A DNA stretch of 64,000 bases from Paenochrobactrum pullorum (GCF_041929845.1 NZ_JBHEEH010000001.1:1220300-1284299), one strand, 5' to 3'; counted from the stretch's first letter, positions 7,565-16,852 are shown. Notes: generated by a model not told the origin, from the sequence alone. Numbers and translations are program-made.

Positions 7565-10500
7565 ATGTCCGTATTTTCCAAATTTGGTTTGAAGCCTTCA
7601 AAAAACGCGCATGTCACTATTGATGGTGTGGCGGATGGTTTTGAAGGCTTTTGCCTTGCCAGATTAGTTGAAGAAGTCGGCGAGGGCGGCCCTTTATTAT
7701 TTGTAATGCGTGACGGCCAGCGTGTGGCGGATCTGGAGCAGGTTTTAAACTTTGTGCGTCCTGATCTTCCGGTGCTGCACCTGCCTGCATGGGACTGTTT
7801 GCCTTATGATCGCGTCTCACCGGGTGCCGATACCAGTGCGCGCAGATTGGCAGCATTGGCACATTTATCCAATTTGCAACAGCAACGTCATCCGGCGGTT
7901 ATTTTAACCACCGCCAATGCAGTATTGCAAAAACTGCCGCCGCGCGCAGCACTCTCCGATCAGGTGATTTCGGCGCGTCCGGGCAATCGTCTCAACATGA
8001 ACGAACTGGCTGGAAAACTGGAGCGCAATGGCTTTGAACGTGTGCCCACCGTGCGCGATGTGGGCGAATTTGCTGTGCGTGGTGGGATTCTAGATCTCTT
8101 TGTACCTGGAACAGGAGAACCTGTGCGGCTTGATTTCTTTGGCGATACGTTAGAATCAATTCGCACTTTTGATCCGGGCAGCCAGCGCACCAGTGGCAAT
8201 CAAAAAGAGTTTGTTCTTCAGCCGATGAGCGAAATTACGCTCTCGCCGGAAATGATCAGCCGTTTTCGCACGCAATATGTGCAGATGTTTGGAGCGCCAT
8301 CCCGTGATGATGCGCTTTATCAGGCTATCAGCGAGGGGCGCCGTTTTGCCGGTATGGAACATTGGTTGCCGCTCTTTTATGACGAGCTGGAAACTGTGTT
8401 TGATCACGCCGGTTCTATGCCGGTGGTGTTCGATCATCTTGTTGTTGAGGCTTTGGCTGAGCGTCACACATTGGTGCTTGATCATTATGAAGCGCGTGAA
8501 CGTCAGGCCACGGGCAAAGAGCCGGGCGATAGTGTGCCTTATAAACCAGTGCGTCCGTCCGCACTTTATATGTCGCCAAAACAAGTGCAGGAGCACGCGC
8601 AAGCTGCCGGTATGCGCATTGATTTAACGCCGTTTGGCGCGCCGGAAGTGGCAGGCCGCATCGTCATTCATGCCAATGTGCAGGCAGCCAGAAACTTTGC
8701 TGAAGAACGTGCCGCCACTGATGTGAACCTCTTTGAAGTGGTGGTTAAATACCTGGCTGATCTTAGGGCGTCAGGTAAAAAAGTCATGCTTGCCGCATGG
8801 AGCGACGGCTCGCTTGACCGGTTAATGCAAGTGCTCGGCGAGCATGGTCTTGAAAAGATCGAAACGGTTGATGAGCTGCGCACCGTTAAAGCCTTGTCGC
8901 GTGATAAAATAACCGCGGCCGTGTTGGCGATTGAAAGTGGTTTCACTGCCAGCGATCTTGTGGTGGTGGCCGAGCAGGATATTTTAGGCGACCGTTTGGT
9001 GCGCCGCACCAAGAAGCGCAAGCGTGATCAGGATTTCATATCGGATGCAGGGGCGCTGACGGCTGGCGATATTGTCGTCCATGTCGATCACGGTATTGGT
9101 AAATTTATTGGGCTGAAAACCATCACGGCTGCCGGTGCGCCACATGATTGCTTGGAAATTCACTATGCCGGCGATGACCGTCTGTTCTTGCCGGTGGAAA
9201 ATATCGAGCTTTTGTCACGCTTTGGCGGTGAGGGTTCGACGGCACTTTTGGATAAGCTTGGTGGCGGTGCATGGCAGGCACGTAAAGCCAAGCTTAAAAA
9301 GCGATTGCTGGAAATTGCCGGACATCTCATTCAGATCGCGGCCGAGCGTCAGATGCGGGGTGCGCCGGTAATGCCGCCGCCAGAAGGGCTTTATGCTGAA
9401 TTTGCAGCGCGCTTCCCATATGATGAGACCGAAGACCAGTTGAGCGCCATTGAGGCAATCACTGATGATCTGTCGCTTGGTCGTCCGATGGATCGCCTGA
9501 TTTGCGGCGATGTGGGCTTTGGTAAAACCGAAGTGGCATTGCGCGCGGCCTTTATTGCTGCGCTCAATGGTTTTCAGGTAGCTGTAGTTGTGCCGACAAC
9601 GCTGCTGTCGCGCCAGCATTTCAAGACATTTTCAGCGCGTTTCCACGGGCTGCCGATCAATGTGGCGCAAGCCTCACGTTTGGTTGGTGCCAAGGAGTTG
9701 TCGCAGGTCAAAAAAGATGTGGCAGACGGCAAGGTCGATATTGTCGTCGGTACCCATGCACTGCTTGGCAACGGCATCAAGTTTAAAAATCTAGGCCTTC
9801 TCATCATCGATGAAGAGCAGCATTTCGGCGTGAAGCACAAAGAGCGTCTGAAAGATTTGAAATCAGACGTTCATGTGTTGACCCTTTCTGCCACACCAAT
9901 TCCGCGCACATTACAATTGGCGCTGACAGGTGTGCGTGAATTGTCACTGATTACCACGCCACCGGTTGACCGTATGGCGGTGCGTACATTCATTTCACCG
10001 TTTGATCCTTTGGTGATCCGTGAAACATTGATGCGCGAGCACTATCGCGGCGGTCATAGTTTCTATGTTTGTCCGCGTGTGTCTGATCTGGCTGAGATCA
10101 ACGAATTTTTGGATGAACATGTGCCGGAACTGAAAGTGGCTGTAGCGCACGGTCAGATGGCACCGGGTATGCTTGATGACATCATGAATGCATTCTATGA
10201 AGGCCAATATGATGTGCTGCTTTCAACCACAATCGTCGAGTCCGGTCTTGATGTGCCGACCGCTAACACGCTGATCGTTCACCGTTCTGATATGTTTGGT
10301 CTGGCGCAGCTTTATCAGATCCGCGGGCGGGTGGGGCGTTCCAAGCAGCGTGCATTCGCGCTCTTTACATTGCCGGTCGGGCGCACATTAACTGCAACGG
10401 CAGAACGACGCCTAAAAGTGCTGCAATCCTTGGATACGCTTGGTGCCGGCTTCCAGCTTGCCAGCCATGATATGGATATTCGCGGGGCGGGCAATTTGCT

Positions 10501-11062
10501 GGGTGAAGAACAATCAGGCCATATTAAAGAGGTTGGTTTCGAGCTTTATCAGCAAATGCTGGAAGAGGCGGTTGCCGAATTGCAGGGCACGGAAGTGGTG
10601 GAAAATAGTCAGTGGTCGCCGCAGATTTCTATCGGCACGGCTGTGATGATACCGGAAACTTATGTACCGGATCTGCAATTGCGCCTTGGTCTTTATCGTC
10701 GTCTCGCCGATCTGGAAGAAACGCAGGATATAGATGCCTTTGCCGCCGAGCTGATTGACCGTTTTGGTCCGCTGCCCGAAGAAGTGCAGCATTTGCTCAA
10801 AATCGTCTTCATCAAGGCGCTATGCCGCAAGGCTAATGTCGAGAAACTGGATGCAGGGCCAAAGGGCATTGTTATCCAGTTCCGTGACAAGATATTCCCT
10901 AATCCGGTCGGTCTGGTGAAAATGATTGGTGAGCAGGGTTCGCTGGCTAAAATTCGTCCGGATCAAAGCATTGTGCTGATCCGCGATTGGCCGACACCGG
11001 AAAAACGCCTCACAGGCGCGGCTGTTGTGATGACGCAGCTCGCAAAAATTGCAGCTGCGTGA
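7565..11062 (+). CDS. mfd: Transcription-repair coupling factor Mfd
   Basis: Mfd (1165 residues) displaces RNA polymerase stalled at DNA lesions and recruits UvrA. The N-terminal UvrB-like region includes LPAWDCLPYDRVSP and VRGGILDLFVPG. The RNA polymerase interaction (CarD-like) domain begins near GDIVVHVDHGIGKF at about residues 500-515. The RecG-like translocase has Walker A GDVGFGKT, DEEQHFG, SATPIPRTLQ and RGRVGRSKQRA, and the C-terminal TRCF domain has DMDIRGAGNLLG. Length and domain order are complete. The stop codon lies inside a 12-bp terminator stem at 11051. Confidence 0.97.
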   Translation: MSVFSKFGLKPSKNAHVTIDGVADGFEGFCLARLVEEVGEGGPLLFVMRDGQRVADLEQVLNFVRPDLPVLHLPAWDCLPYDRVSPGADTSARRLAALAHLSNLQQQRHPAVILTTANAVLQKLPPRAALSDQVISARPGNRLNMNELAGKLERNGFERVPTVRDVGEFAVRGGILDLFVPGTGEPVRLDFFGDTLESIRTFDPGSQRTSGNQKEFVLQPMSEITLSPEMISRFRTQYVQMFGAPSRDDALYQAISEGRRFAGMEHWLPLFYDELETVFDHAGSMPVVFDHLVVEALAERHTLVLDHYEARERQATGKEPGDSVPYKPVRPSALYMSPKQVQEHAQAAGMRIDLTPFGAPEVAGRIVIHANVQAARNFAEERAATDVNLFEVVVKYLADLRASGKKVMLAAWSDGSLDRLMQVLGEHGLEKIETVDELRTVKALSRDKITAAVLAIESGFTASDLVVVAEQDILGDRLVRRTKKRKRDQDFISDAGALTAGDIVVHVDHGIGKFIGLKTITAAGAPHDCLEIHYAGDDRLFLPVENIELLSRFGGEGSTALLDKLGGGAWQARKAKLKKRLLEIAGHLIQIAAERQMRGAPVMPPPEGLYAEFAARFPYDETEDQLSAIEAITDDLSLGRPMDRLICGDVGFGKTEVALRAAFIAALNGFQVAVVVPTTLLSRQHFKTFSARFHGLPINVAQASRLVGAKELSQVKKDVADGKVDIVVGTHALLGNGIKFKNLGLLIIDEEQHFGVKHKERLKDLKSDVHVLTLSATPIPRTLQLALTGVRELSLITTPPVDRMAVRTFISPFDPLVIRETLMREHYRGGHSFYVCPRVSDLAEINEFLDEHVPELKVAVAHGQMAPGMLDDIMNAFYEGQYDVLLSTTIVESGLDVPTANTLIVHRSDMFGLAQLYQIRGRVGRSKQRAFALFTLPVGRTLTATAERRLKVLQSLDTLGAGFQLASHDMDIRGAGNLLGEEQSGHIKEVGFELYQQMLEEAVAELQGTEVVENSQWSPQISIGTAVMIPETYVPDLQLRLGLYRRLADLEETQDIDAFAAELIDRFGPLPEEVQHLLKIVFIKALCRKANVEKLDAGPKGIVIQFRDKIFPNPVGLVKMIGEQGSLAKIRPDQSIVLIRDWPTPEKRLTGAAVVMTQLAKIAAA

Positions 11063-11085
11063 TCTCTCACGCAGCTGCTTAAATT
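11051..11085 (+). terminator. Terminator overlapping the mfd stop codon
   Basis: GCAGCTGCGTGA (11051-11062) pairs perfectly with TCACGCAGCTGC (11067-11078) around a TCTC loop, followed by TTAAATTT. The TGA stop of mfd is the last codon of the left arm. The stem is symmetrical and may also act on the convergent frnE-like gene. Confidence 0.7.
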
Positions 11086-11107
11086 TCAGTTGAAATGAAG
11101 TCCTTAA

Positions 11108-11785
11108 TTAACGGTCTTCAATGATGCCGGGTTCAAATCCGCTGGCGGCTTGGCTGATTGCATCAGCCAAGACTTCTGCACTTTGTGCGCCCATAACGGC
11201 ATATTTCTGATCGATAATGAAGCAAGGTACGCCGCGCACACCAATGCGGGTGGCTGTTTCGATCTCTTGGACAATATTTTGTTTGTCAGCTTCTGTTTCA
11301 AGTAGTTTTTCAATCACCGGTGCTTCAAGGCCAGCTTTATCCGCTGCTTCCACCAGCACTTTATGGTCACCGATATTTTGGCCTTGCTCGAAATAGCGTG
11401 AGAACAATTCGCCAACCAGTTTGTCTTGTGCATCCGGTATACCGGCCTGTGCTGCCCAGTGAATGACGCGATGCGCATCCAATGTGTTGGGTGCTATTTC
11501 AATTGCATCGAAATCAAATTCGATATCATTATCTTCGCCAAGTTTAATCAGCTGATCGTGAATTTCATTAATCCGCGACGCAGAACCCAGTTTTTCTTTT
11601 ATATAGGCTTGGCGGTCTTTGCCACCAGACGGAATGGTCGGGTCAAGTTGATAAGGACGCCAGCGAACTGTGGCTTCCACATCTGGCAGCAGTTCTAAAG
11701 CCTGCTGTAAGCGTTTGCGGCCTACAAAGCACCACGGGCATACCACATCCGATATAACATCGATGGTTATTGGTTTGGCAGGCAT
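11108..11785 (-). CDS. DsbA-family oxidoreductase, FrnE-like
   Basis: The 225-residue protein has a thioredoxin fold with a redox CPWC motif at residues 16-19 (DVVCPWCFVGRKRL) and a helical insertion. The distal GVRGVPCFIIDQKYAVMGAQ carries the cis-proline region (GVP). No signal peptide is seen, so it is probably cytoplasmic like other FrnE-type proteins. These are DsbA-like dithiol oxidoreductases, some linked to polyketide biosynthesis or oxidative stress; the true substrate is unknown. It converges on mfd. A small membrane peptide gene lies upstream on the same strand. Confidence 0.9.
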   Translation of the reverse strand: MPAKPITIDVISDVVCPWCFVGRKRLQQALELLPDVEATVRWRPYQLDPTIPSGGKDRQAYIKEKLGSASRINEIHDQLIKLGEDNDIEFDFDAIEIAPNTLDAHRVIHWAAQAGIPDAQDKLVGELFSRYFEQGQNIGDHKVLVEAADKAGLEAPVIEKLLETEADKQNIVQEIETATRIGVRGVPCFIIDQKYAVMGAQSAEVLADAISQAASGFEPGIIEDR

Positions 11786-11910
11786 GATTTATCCTTTTAA
11801 AAATGCACTTTTCATTCACAAAACATATTCAGGACTTGACTTTATTGTAAGGGGAAACTTTGTTTTGTGCTGGCAAAATTATACTTTTCTCACAGGTGTT
11901 ACATTTTAGG

Positions 11911-11988
11911 TTAAAAGAAGAAATACCAGATAACCAACACTGCAAAAAACGGCACGCCCATCATCCATAAAATTCCTGCACGTAACAT
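11911..11988 (-). CDS. Putative 25-residue membrane peptide
   Basis: On the minus strand ATG at 11988 opens a 25-codon frame beginning MLRAGILWMMGVPFFAVL and ending VIWYFFF, then TAA. It is almost entirely hydrophobic with one Arg near the start, so it could span the inner membrane once. The ribosome binding site AAGGAGA lies five bases from the ATG and is among the best in the window. I do not recognise a named family, although short one-helix peptides of this kind are common in proteobacteria. It lies 125 bases upstream of the frnE-like gene on the same strand. Existence rests on the ribosome binding site and composition only. Confidence 0.55.
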   Translation of the reverse strand: MLRAGILWMMGVPFFAVLVIWYFFF

Positions 11989-12427
11989 GAGTGTCTCCTT
12001 TTTCAAATTCTTTATTGGTTTGTTTACAAAGCTCATTGGTGAAAAAAGCTTCTATAAAAAAGCAAACTGCTGACGCGGAAAATGGTTCCGCTTTTATTGA
12101 AAAATCAGATAATATAAGTAGCGATTTTGGCATTTTGCAGCTGGATTTGAAGCGCTTTCAGGTGGCTTTGAAGTAAAAAACTGATTCATTGATCCGTATT
12201 TTTGATGGTTTCGGCAAACTTTTATCAAACCCTTATTCTCTTGTTTGGAGCATTTGGGAGGGGATAAAACCTGTTTGAGTTAATTAATTTCATGCTGCTC
12301 TGTCCCTTGTGGAATACGGGATCGAGCAAGATTTAGAAGTGTCTCATATGAATAGAATCTCGTGTTCGGGTGGACACGAAATGAAATATCTATATAATAA
12401 TCGTGAAATCTGAATTTGGTGATTTTT
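11989..12427. other. Gap without a convincing gene
   Basis: This AT-rich stretch holds a 61-codon plus-strand frame (11991-12176) that starts inside the ribosome binding site region of the minus-strand peptide and has no site of its own, so I do not call it. Nothing else is recognisable before the inverted repeat at 12428. Confidence 0.5.
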
Positions 12428-12470
12428 TTATACTAAAATTTTTAAGTTTATACTTATGGTTTTAGTATAA
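12428..12470. repeat. 11-bp perfect inverted repeat upstream of betaine transporter
   Basis: TTATACTAAAA (12428-12438) and TTTTAGTATAA (12460-12470) are perfect inverted copies 21 bases apart. The right arm overlaps TATAAT (12466-12471), a perfect -10 hexamer, so the repeat could be an operator or a leader hairpin controlling the importer. Confidence 0.5.
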
Positions 12471-12490
12471 TAATTCATGTTTACTTGTTT

Positions 12491-12534
12491 AAGGAGGTTA
12501 GGTCTGCCCGACAAGGCAGGGTTAATTTTAATGT
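12491..12534 (+). promoter_or_regulatory. Displaced Shine-Dalgarno and hairpin before the transporter ATPase gene
   Basis: A perfect AAGGAGG (12491-12497) lies 37 bases before the ATG at 12535. Between them is a small hairpin (CTGCC-CGACAA-GGCAG, 12503-12518). A seven-codon frame begins at ATG 12531 and overlaps the start of the transporter gene. No Shine-Dalgarno lies at normal distance from 12535. Confidence 0.5.
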
Positions 12535-13767
12535 ATGGTATTTATTACGGATAACGATAGTAAAGAAACTTCCGAAAAAATAAAAATCTCTTTGAAAAAT
12601 GTTTTCAAAGTTTTTGGCGACCGACCGGAGCGCGCTCTAAAAGAATTAAAGTCCGGAAAATCCAAGACTGATATTCATCGAGAAACTGGCTGTACCATTG
12701 GTGTGGATGATGCCGGATTTGATATTATGGAAGGTGAGATTTTCGTTATTATGGGGCTTTCAGGCTCCGGAAAATCAACACTGTTACGATTGCTGAACCG
12801 CCTCATTGAACCAACTTCCGGTGTCATTGAAGTTGATGGCCGCGACATAACCAAAATGTCGAAAGCCGAACTGATTGATCTGCGCCGCCGTGATATGAGT
12901 ATGGTTTTCCAGTCGTTTGCGTTGTTGCCGAACCGAACTGTGTTGAATAATGCAGCTTTTGGTTTGGAAATTGCCGGTGTTGGTGAAGCCGAACGTCATG
13001 AAAAAGCGATGAAAACGCTTGCAGCTGTTGGCCTTGAGGCCTATGCGCATAGCAAGCCTGATGAATTATCAGGTGGTATGAAGCAGCGCGTTGGTTTGGC
13101 GCGTGCTCTGGCAAGCGAGCCGACTATTTTGCTGATGGATGAAGCTTTCTCGGCTCTTGACCCACTTATCCGTACTGAAATGCAGGATGAACTCATCCGC
13201 TTGCAATCAGAAAACAGCCGCACCATTATTTTCGTCAGTCACGATCTGGATGAAGCAATGCGTATTGGTGACCGTATTTGCATTATGCAGCATGGCAAGG
13301 TTGTGCAGGTGGGAACACCGGATGAAATCGTCTCGCAACCAGCCAATGACTATGTGCGTTCCTTCTTCCGAAATGTGGATGTTTCACAGGTCTTCAAGGC
13401 AGGCGACATTGCCCGCAGCACACAATTGACCATTATTGAGCGTCATGGTGTTTCTGCTGCGGCAGCACTAAAACAAATGGAAAGTGCCGGTCGTGAAGTG
13501 GCAATCATTGTTGGTCGTGATCGTGGTTATCATGGTATGATCAGTAAGGATGCGCTGATTGAGCGCTTGAAATCTAAAGTTGAGCAGCCTTACCGTGAAG
13601 CTTTCATTCCGGATTTAGAGCCGATACAGGCGGAAGAATCCTTGTCTGATGTGCTGGGGCGTGTGGCTGAAAGCCGCTGGCCTGTACCGGTGGTGGATGA
13701 AAATAACCGCTATATTGGTGCGATCAGCAAGACTGCACTGCTTGAAACTCTCGACCGTGCCGGTTGA
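12535..13767 (+). CDS. proV: Glycine betaine/proline ABC transporter ATP-binding protein
   Basis: This 410-residue ATPase energises import of quaternary ammonium solutes such as glycine betaine or choline. It has Walker A GLSGSGKST (74-82), the signature LSGGMKQR and Walker B ILLMDEAFSALDP, followed by a C-terminal pair of CBS repeats (about residues 285-405), typical of the ProV/OpuAA type. The N-terminal segment VFKVFGDRPERALKEL is also characteristic. The permease and binding protein genes follow on the same strand. Osmoregulation or choline sensing cannot be read from sequence alone. The start is somewhat uncertain because no normal ribosome binding site is seen. Confidence 0.93.
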   Translation: MVFITDNDSKETSEKIKISLKNVFKVFGDRPERALKELKSGKSKTDIHRETGCTIGVDDAGFDIMEGEIFVIMGLSGSGKSTLLRLLNRLIEPTSGVIEVDGRDITKMSKAELIDLRRRDMSMVFQSFALLPNRTVLNNAAFGLEIAGVGEAERHEKAMKTLAAVGLEAYAHSKPDELSGGMKQRVGLARALASEPTILLMDEAFSALDPLIRTEMQDELIRLQSENSRTIIFVSHDLDEAMRIGDRICIMQHGKVVQVGTPDEIVSQPANDYVRSFFRNVDVSQVFKAGDIARSTQLTIIERHGVSAAAALKQMESAGREVAIIVGRDRGYHGMISKDALIERLKSKVEQPYREAFIPDLEPIQAEESLSDVLGRVAESRWPVPVVDENNRYIGAISKTALLETLDRAG

Positions 13768-13859
13768 GCGCAACCATTCTGCTTCTTGTGAAGCATTGGA
13801 ATTGTGTGCGTGGAAACAAAGATAAGGATGCATAAAAGCATCCGGAACGGACGGATAAA

Positions 13860-14765
13860 ATGAATTTCGAATTTAGTATCGGTAAAGGTGCCGATATTCT
13901 CGTCAATTATATTCTAGATCACTTCACTCCGCTGCTGGACGCAATTTCTGCGGCCATCGGGCTGGTAACCGGCAGCATCCAACAGGTCTTGCTGTCATTG
14001 CCACCATTGGCTGGCATCATTATTTTGGCAGCGCTCAGCCTGTGGCGCGTTGGTGGAAAATTTGCTATTTTTACACTGATCGCGATGGCACTAGTGCTGC
14101 ATATGGGGCTTTGGTCAGGCATGATGCAAAGCCTGTCACTCGTGCTGGCGGCAACAATTATTGCCATGCTGATTGGTATACCGCTCGGCATTTGGATGGC
14201 GCGCAGTGAAACAGTGGCGACCATCACGCGCCCAGTGCTCGATCTGATGCAAACCATGCCGGCCTTTGTTTATCTCATTCCGGCTGCGATGTTCTTTGGT
14301 CTTGGCGCTGTGCCAGGCACCATTGCAACAGTTATTTTCTCGATGCCGCCAGTGGTGCGTCTTACCAATCTTGGTATTCGTCAGGTTGATGGCGAATTTA
14401 TTGAAGCTGGTCTTGCCTTTGGTTGTACCGGCAAACAGCTTCTGTTCAAGGTACAATTACCCAATGCCATGCCGTCCATTATGGCGGGTGTAAATCAGAC
14501 CATCATGCTGTCGCTGTCGATGGTAGTGATCGCATCCATGATTGGTGCGGGTGGTCTTGGTAATACGGTTCTCACCGGCATTCAGCGCCTTGATGTGGGC
14601 ACTGGTTTTGAAGGTGGTCTGGCCGTGGTTATTCTGGCGGTCGTGCTTGACCGGATTACCCAGAGTTTTGGCAAGGAGCGTTCGGGCTTCCTCAAGCGCC
14701 TTGCTTTTTTCAAGAAAAATGGAAGCGACGAAAAACAGCCTGTGCTGAATAAACAGGAAGCATAA
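13860..14765 (+). CDS. proW: Glycine betaine/proline ABC transporter permease
   Basis: The 301-residue inner-membrane permease has about six or seven hydrophobic segments. The binding-protein-dependent transport signature is visible around residues 180-215 (EAGLAFGCTGKQLLFKVQLP...IMAGVNQTIMLSLSMVVIASMIGAGG), matching ProW/OpuAB. It lies 92 bases after the ATPase gene, and the binding-protein gene follows about 105 bases later, so the three form one importer. The C-terminal tail is short and charged. Substrate is inferred from the family of all three subunits. Confidence 0.93.
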   Translation: MNFEFSIGKGADILVNYILDHFTPLLDAISAAIGLVTGSIQQVLLSLPPLAGIIILAALSLWRVGGKFAIFTLIAMALVLHMGLWSGMMQSLSLVLAATIIAMLIGIPLGIWMARSETVATITRPVLDLMQTMPAFVYLIPAAMFFGLGAVPGTIATVIFSMPPVVRLTNLGIRQVDGEFIEAGLAFGCTGKQLLFKVQLPNAMPSIMAGVNQTIMLSLSMVVIASMIGAGGLGNTVLTGIQRLDVGTGFEGGLAVVILAVVLDRITQSFGKERSGFLKRLAFFKKNGSDEKQPVLNKQEA

Positions 14766-14870
14766 AAGCTGTTTGATAGTGAATTTATGCATCACTTTTT
14801 GAATTGTTCTTTCAAAAATTGAACACATGAAGCGATGCATTTAAAAAATAAAAACCGAAAAGGAGAAGAT

Positions 14871-15737
14871 ATGTTTGGGAAACTGACACGTCTAAGCCTG
14901 GCGGCATTGCTGGCGGGAACTATGGCAACTTCAGCATTGGCACAGGATGCTAAGACCGTAAAACTGGGTTGGGCACCGTGGTCTGATGCGGAGTTTGTTA
15001 CCAAGCTCGCAGCCAAGCTTCTCGAAGATAAATATGGCCAGAAGGTCGAGCTGGTTCAGACCGATGTAGCACCGCTTTATCAGGGCGTAAGCCGTGGTGA
15101 TCTGGACGCGATGATGATGGCATGGCTGCCTGCAACGCACGAAGATTATTATAAGCGTGTGGAAAGCAAGGTTGAAAACTTAGGGCCCGTCTATGAGGGC
15201 GCAAAGCTTGGCTGGGTAGTGCCGGCATATATTCCGGAAAGCGAGATTAACTCGATTGAAGATCTGAAAAAGGCTGAAGTTCAGGAAAAACTGAAAGGCC
15301 AGATTCAGGGCATTGATCCGGGTGCCGGTCTCACCCGCTTGTCGGAAGAAGCGGTTAAATCTTATGGTTTGAATTACAAATTACAGATTTCCAGTGAAGC
15401 AGCGATGCTCACAACTGTTGATCGTGAAATGCGTAAAGACGGTTGGTTTGTCGCTACCGCTTGGAGCCCGCATTGGATGTTCGGTAAATATAAGCTGCGT
15501 TATATTGACGATCCGGAAAAAGCTTTAGGCGATGCCGAACATGTCGATGTATTGGCGCGTCAGGGCTTTTCAGAAGAAAATCCTGAAGCTGCCGGTTTCT
15601 TGAAACGGATGAAACTGCCGATTGATGAGCTGGAAGCTGCGATGTTCAATGCGCAGGAAACTTCTTATGAAAAAGCGGTCGATAAATATATTGAAGAAAA
15701 CCCTGACCGCATCAAGGAATGGGTTGAAGACAAATAA
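14871..15737 (+). CDS. proX: Glycine betaine-type ABC transporter substrate-binding protein
   Basis: The 288-residue periplasmic binding protein has a signal peptide ending ATSALA before QDAKTVKLGW. The OpuAC-type domain shows GWAPWSDAEF and aromatic residues (such as W in MMAWLPATHEDYY and TAWSPHWMFGKY) that could form the cation-binding cage for betaine or choline. I start at ATG 14871 because AGGAGA is seven bases upstream; an in-frame ATG at 14835 adds 12 charged residues. The operon ends at a strong terminator at 15747. The exact ligand is not decided. Confidence 0.92.
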   Translation: MFGKLTRLSLAALLAGTMATSALAQDAKTVKLGWAPWSDAEFVTKLAAKLLEDKYGQKVELVQTDVAPLYQGVSRGDLDAMMMAWLPATHEDYYKRVESKVENLGPVYEGAKLGWVVPAYIPESEINSIEDLKKAEVQEKLKGQIQGIDPGAGLTRLSEEAVKSYGLNYKLQISSEAAMLTTVDREMRKDGWFVATAWSPHWMFGKYKLRYIDDPEKALGDAEHVDVLARQGFSEENPEAAGFLKRMKLPIDELEAAMFNAQETSYEKAVDKYIEENPDRIKEWVEDK

Positions 15738-15746
15738 GTAAACTCA

Positions 15747-15783
15747 AAGCGGCGGTTTCTAATATGAAGCCGCCGCTTTTTTA
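15747..15783 (+). terminator. Rho-independent terminator of the betaine importer operon
   Basis: AAGCGGCGGTTTC pairs with GAAGCCGCCGCTT around a TAATAT loop and is followed by TTTTTTAATT. It ends three bases from the convergent EamA gene stop and probably serves both. Confidence 0.88.
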
Positions 15784-15784
15784 A

Positions 15785-16669
15785 TTAGCTGCGGCGAGCA
15801 AATAAAATGCCGCAAATAATGATGATACCGCCGATAATCTGCATCATACCGATTGGCTCATTAAGGATGAGCCATGCCAGAATGGCAGCCACAACCGGTT
15901 GGATCAGCAAAGTCAGCGATGAGAATGAGGCAGGCAGATAGGCCAGAGCATAGGTGATTAGCCCCTGACCGCCTGCATGGGCAATGAGAGCAAGCCCGAT
16001 GAGAATTCCCCAGCCATAAAGGGTCAGTGGAAACAGATTGGTTTCAAACGCCACAGATACGATCAGCATGGCAAGGCTGGCGGAGATTGTACTGGCAATC
16101 ATGATTTGCATGGCGGTAAACTTTGCCCGCAGCTTGCCAAGAAATAAAATATAACCGGCATAAAACATTGCCGCTATCAGAGCGAGGCCGTCACCTTTGA
16201 CCTGACCATCAGTCAGTCCTGCCACGCCGCCCTTTAAAACCACCAAACCAATACAAGCAAGTATGAGGCCGATGACAAAAGGGCGGGTCGGGCGGATGCC
16301 CAAGAATATCCACGCACCGGCTGCCACGAAAATAGGCGCCATATTGGCAAGCAATGTCGCATTGGCAACAGTGGTGATGTTGAGAGCTGCATGCCAGAGC
16401 GCCAGATCACCTGCTAAAAATAAACCCGGAATACCAAGTTCAAAATAGTCACTCCAAGTGGTTGTTTCCGCTCTTTGCACCGGTGTGATAAATATTTTAT
16501 CGATAGCCAATAAAGGCAGCAATGCTAATGCTAGACGCCAGAAAGCTGTTGCCAGTGGACCGGTTTCGGAAAGGCGAACAAAAATAGGAGAGGTTCCGAT
16601 AGCCACCCCACCCAAAAAGAGCGCAATCATAGCCAGATTTACGGGAGTTTTTTTAGAGCTCGCAAACAT
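15785..16669 (-). CDS. EamA/DMT-superfamily transporter
   Basis: The product has ten predicted membrane helices in two EamA repeats, the layout of drug/metabolite transporters such as RhaT- or YdcZ-like exporters. Repeat one begins MIALFLGGVAIGTSPIFVRLSE and repeat two ends near AILAWLILNEPIGMMQIIGG, a typical EamA motif. I use ATG 16669 (MFASSKKTPVN); in-frame starts at ATG 16705 and TTG 16717 are possible. The substrate is unknown. It converges with the betaine importer, and a symmetrical terminator (16773) separates it from the next minus-strand gene. Confidence 0.88.
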   Translation of the reverse strand: MFASSKKTPVNLAMIALFLGGVAIGTSPIFVRLSETGPLATAFWRLALALLPLLAIDKIFITPVQRAETTTWSDYFELGIPGLFLAGDLALWHAALNITTVANATLLANMAPIFVAAGAWIFLGIRPTRPFVIGLILACIGLVVLKGGVAGLTDGQVKGDGLALIAAMFYAGYILFLGKLRAKFTAMQIMIASTISASLAMLIVSVAFETNLFPLTLYGWGILIGLALIAHAGGQGLITYALAYLPASFSSLTLLIQPVVAAILAWLILNEPIGMMQIIGGIIIICGILFARRS

Positions 16670-16772
16670 TATTTCGCCAATACAAAAAAACAAACCGGCG
16701 GGCATGCTTACGGGCAAAATAGTTTGCCATTCAGGGATGCTTATTAAGCATTTGCTGTCGGTTGGGAAAGAA

Positions 16773-16798
16773 TAAAAGAGCCGCGAAACGGCTCTTTT
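16773..16798 (-). terminator. Bidirectional terminator
   Basis: AAAAGAGCCG (16774-16783) and CGGCTCTTTT (16789-16798) form a ten-bp stem with a short loop and A/T flanks on both sides. On the minus strand it follows the end of the dehydrogenase gene. Confidence 0.75.
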
Positions 16799-16852
16799 GA
16801 AAGTTATTAAAAGATAATCATCGACAATGCAACGTAAAGAGCCGGATGAAAA

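Noticed and set aside
11991..12176. 61-codon plus-strand frame
   Set aside because: No ribosome binding site; it starts opposite the Shine-Dalgarno of the minus-strand membrane peptide.
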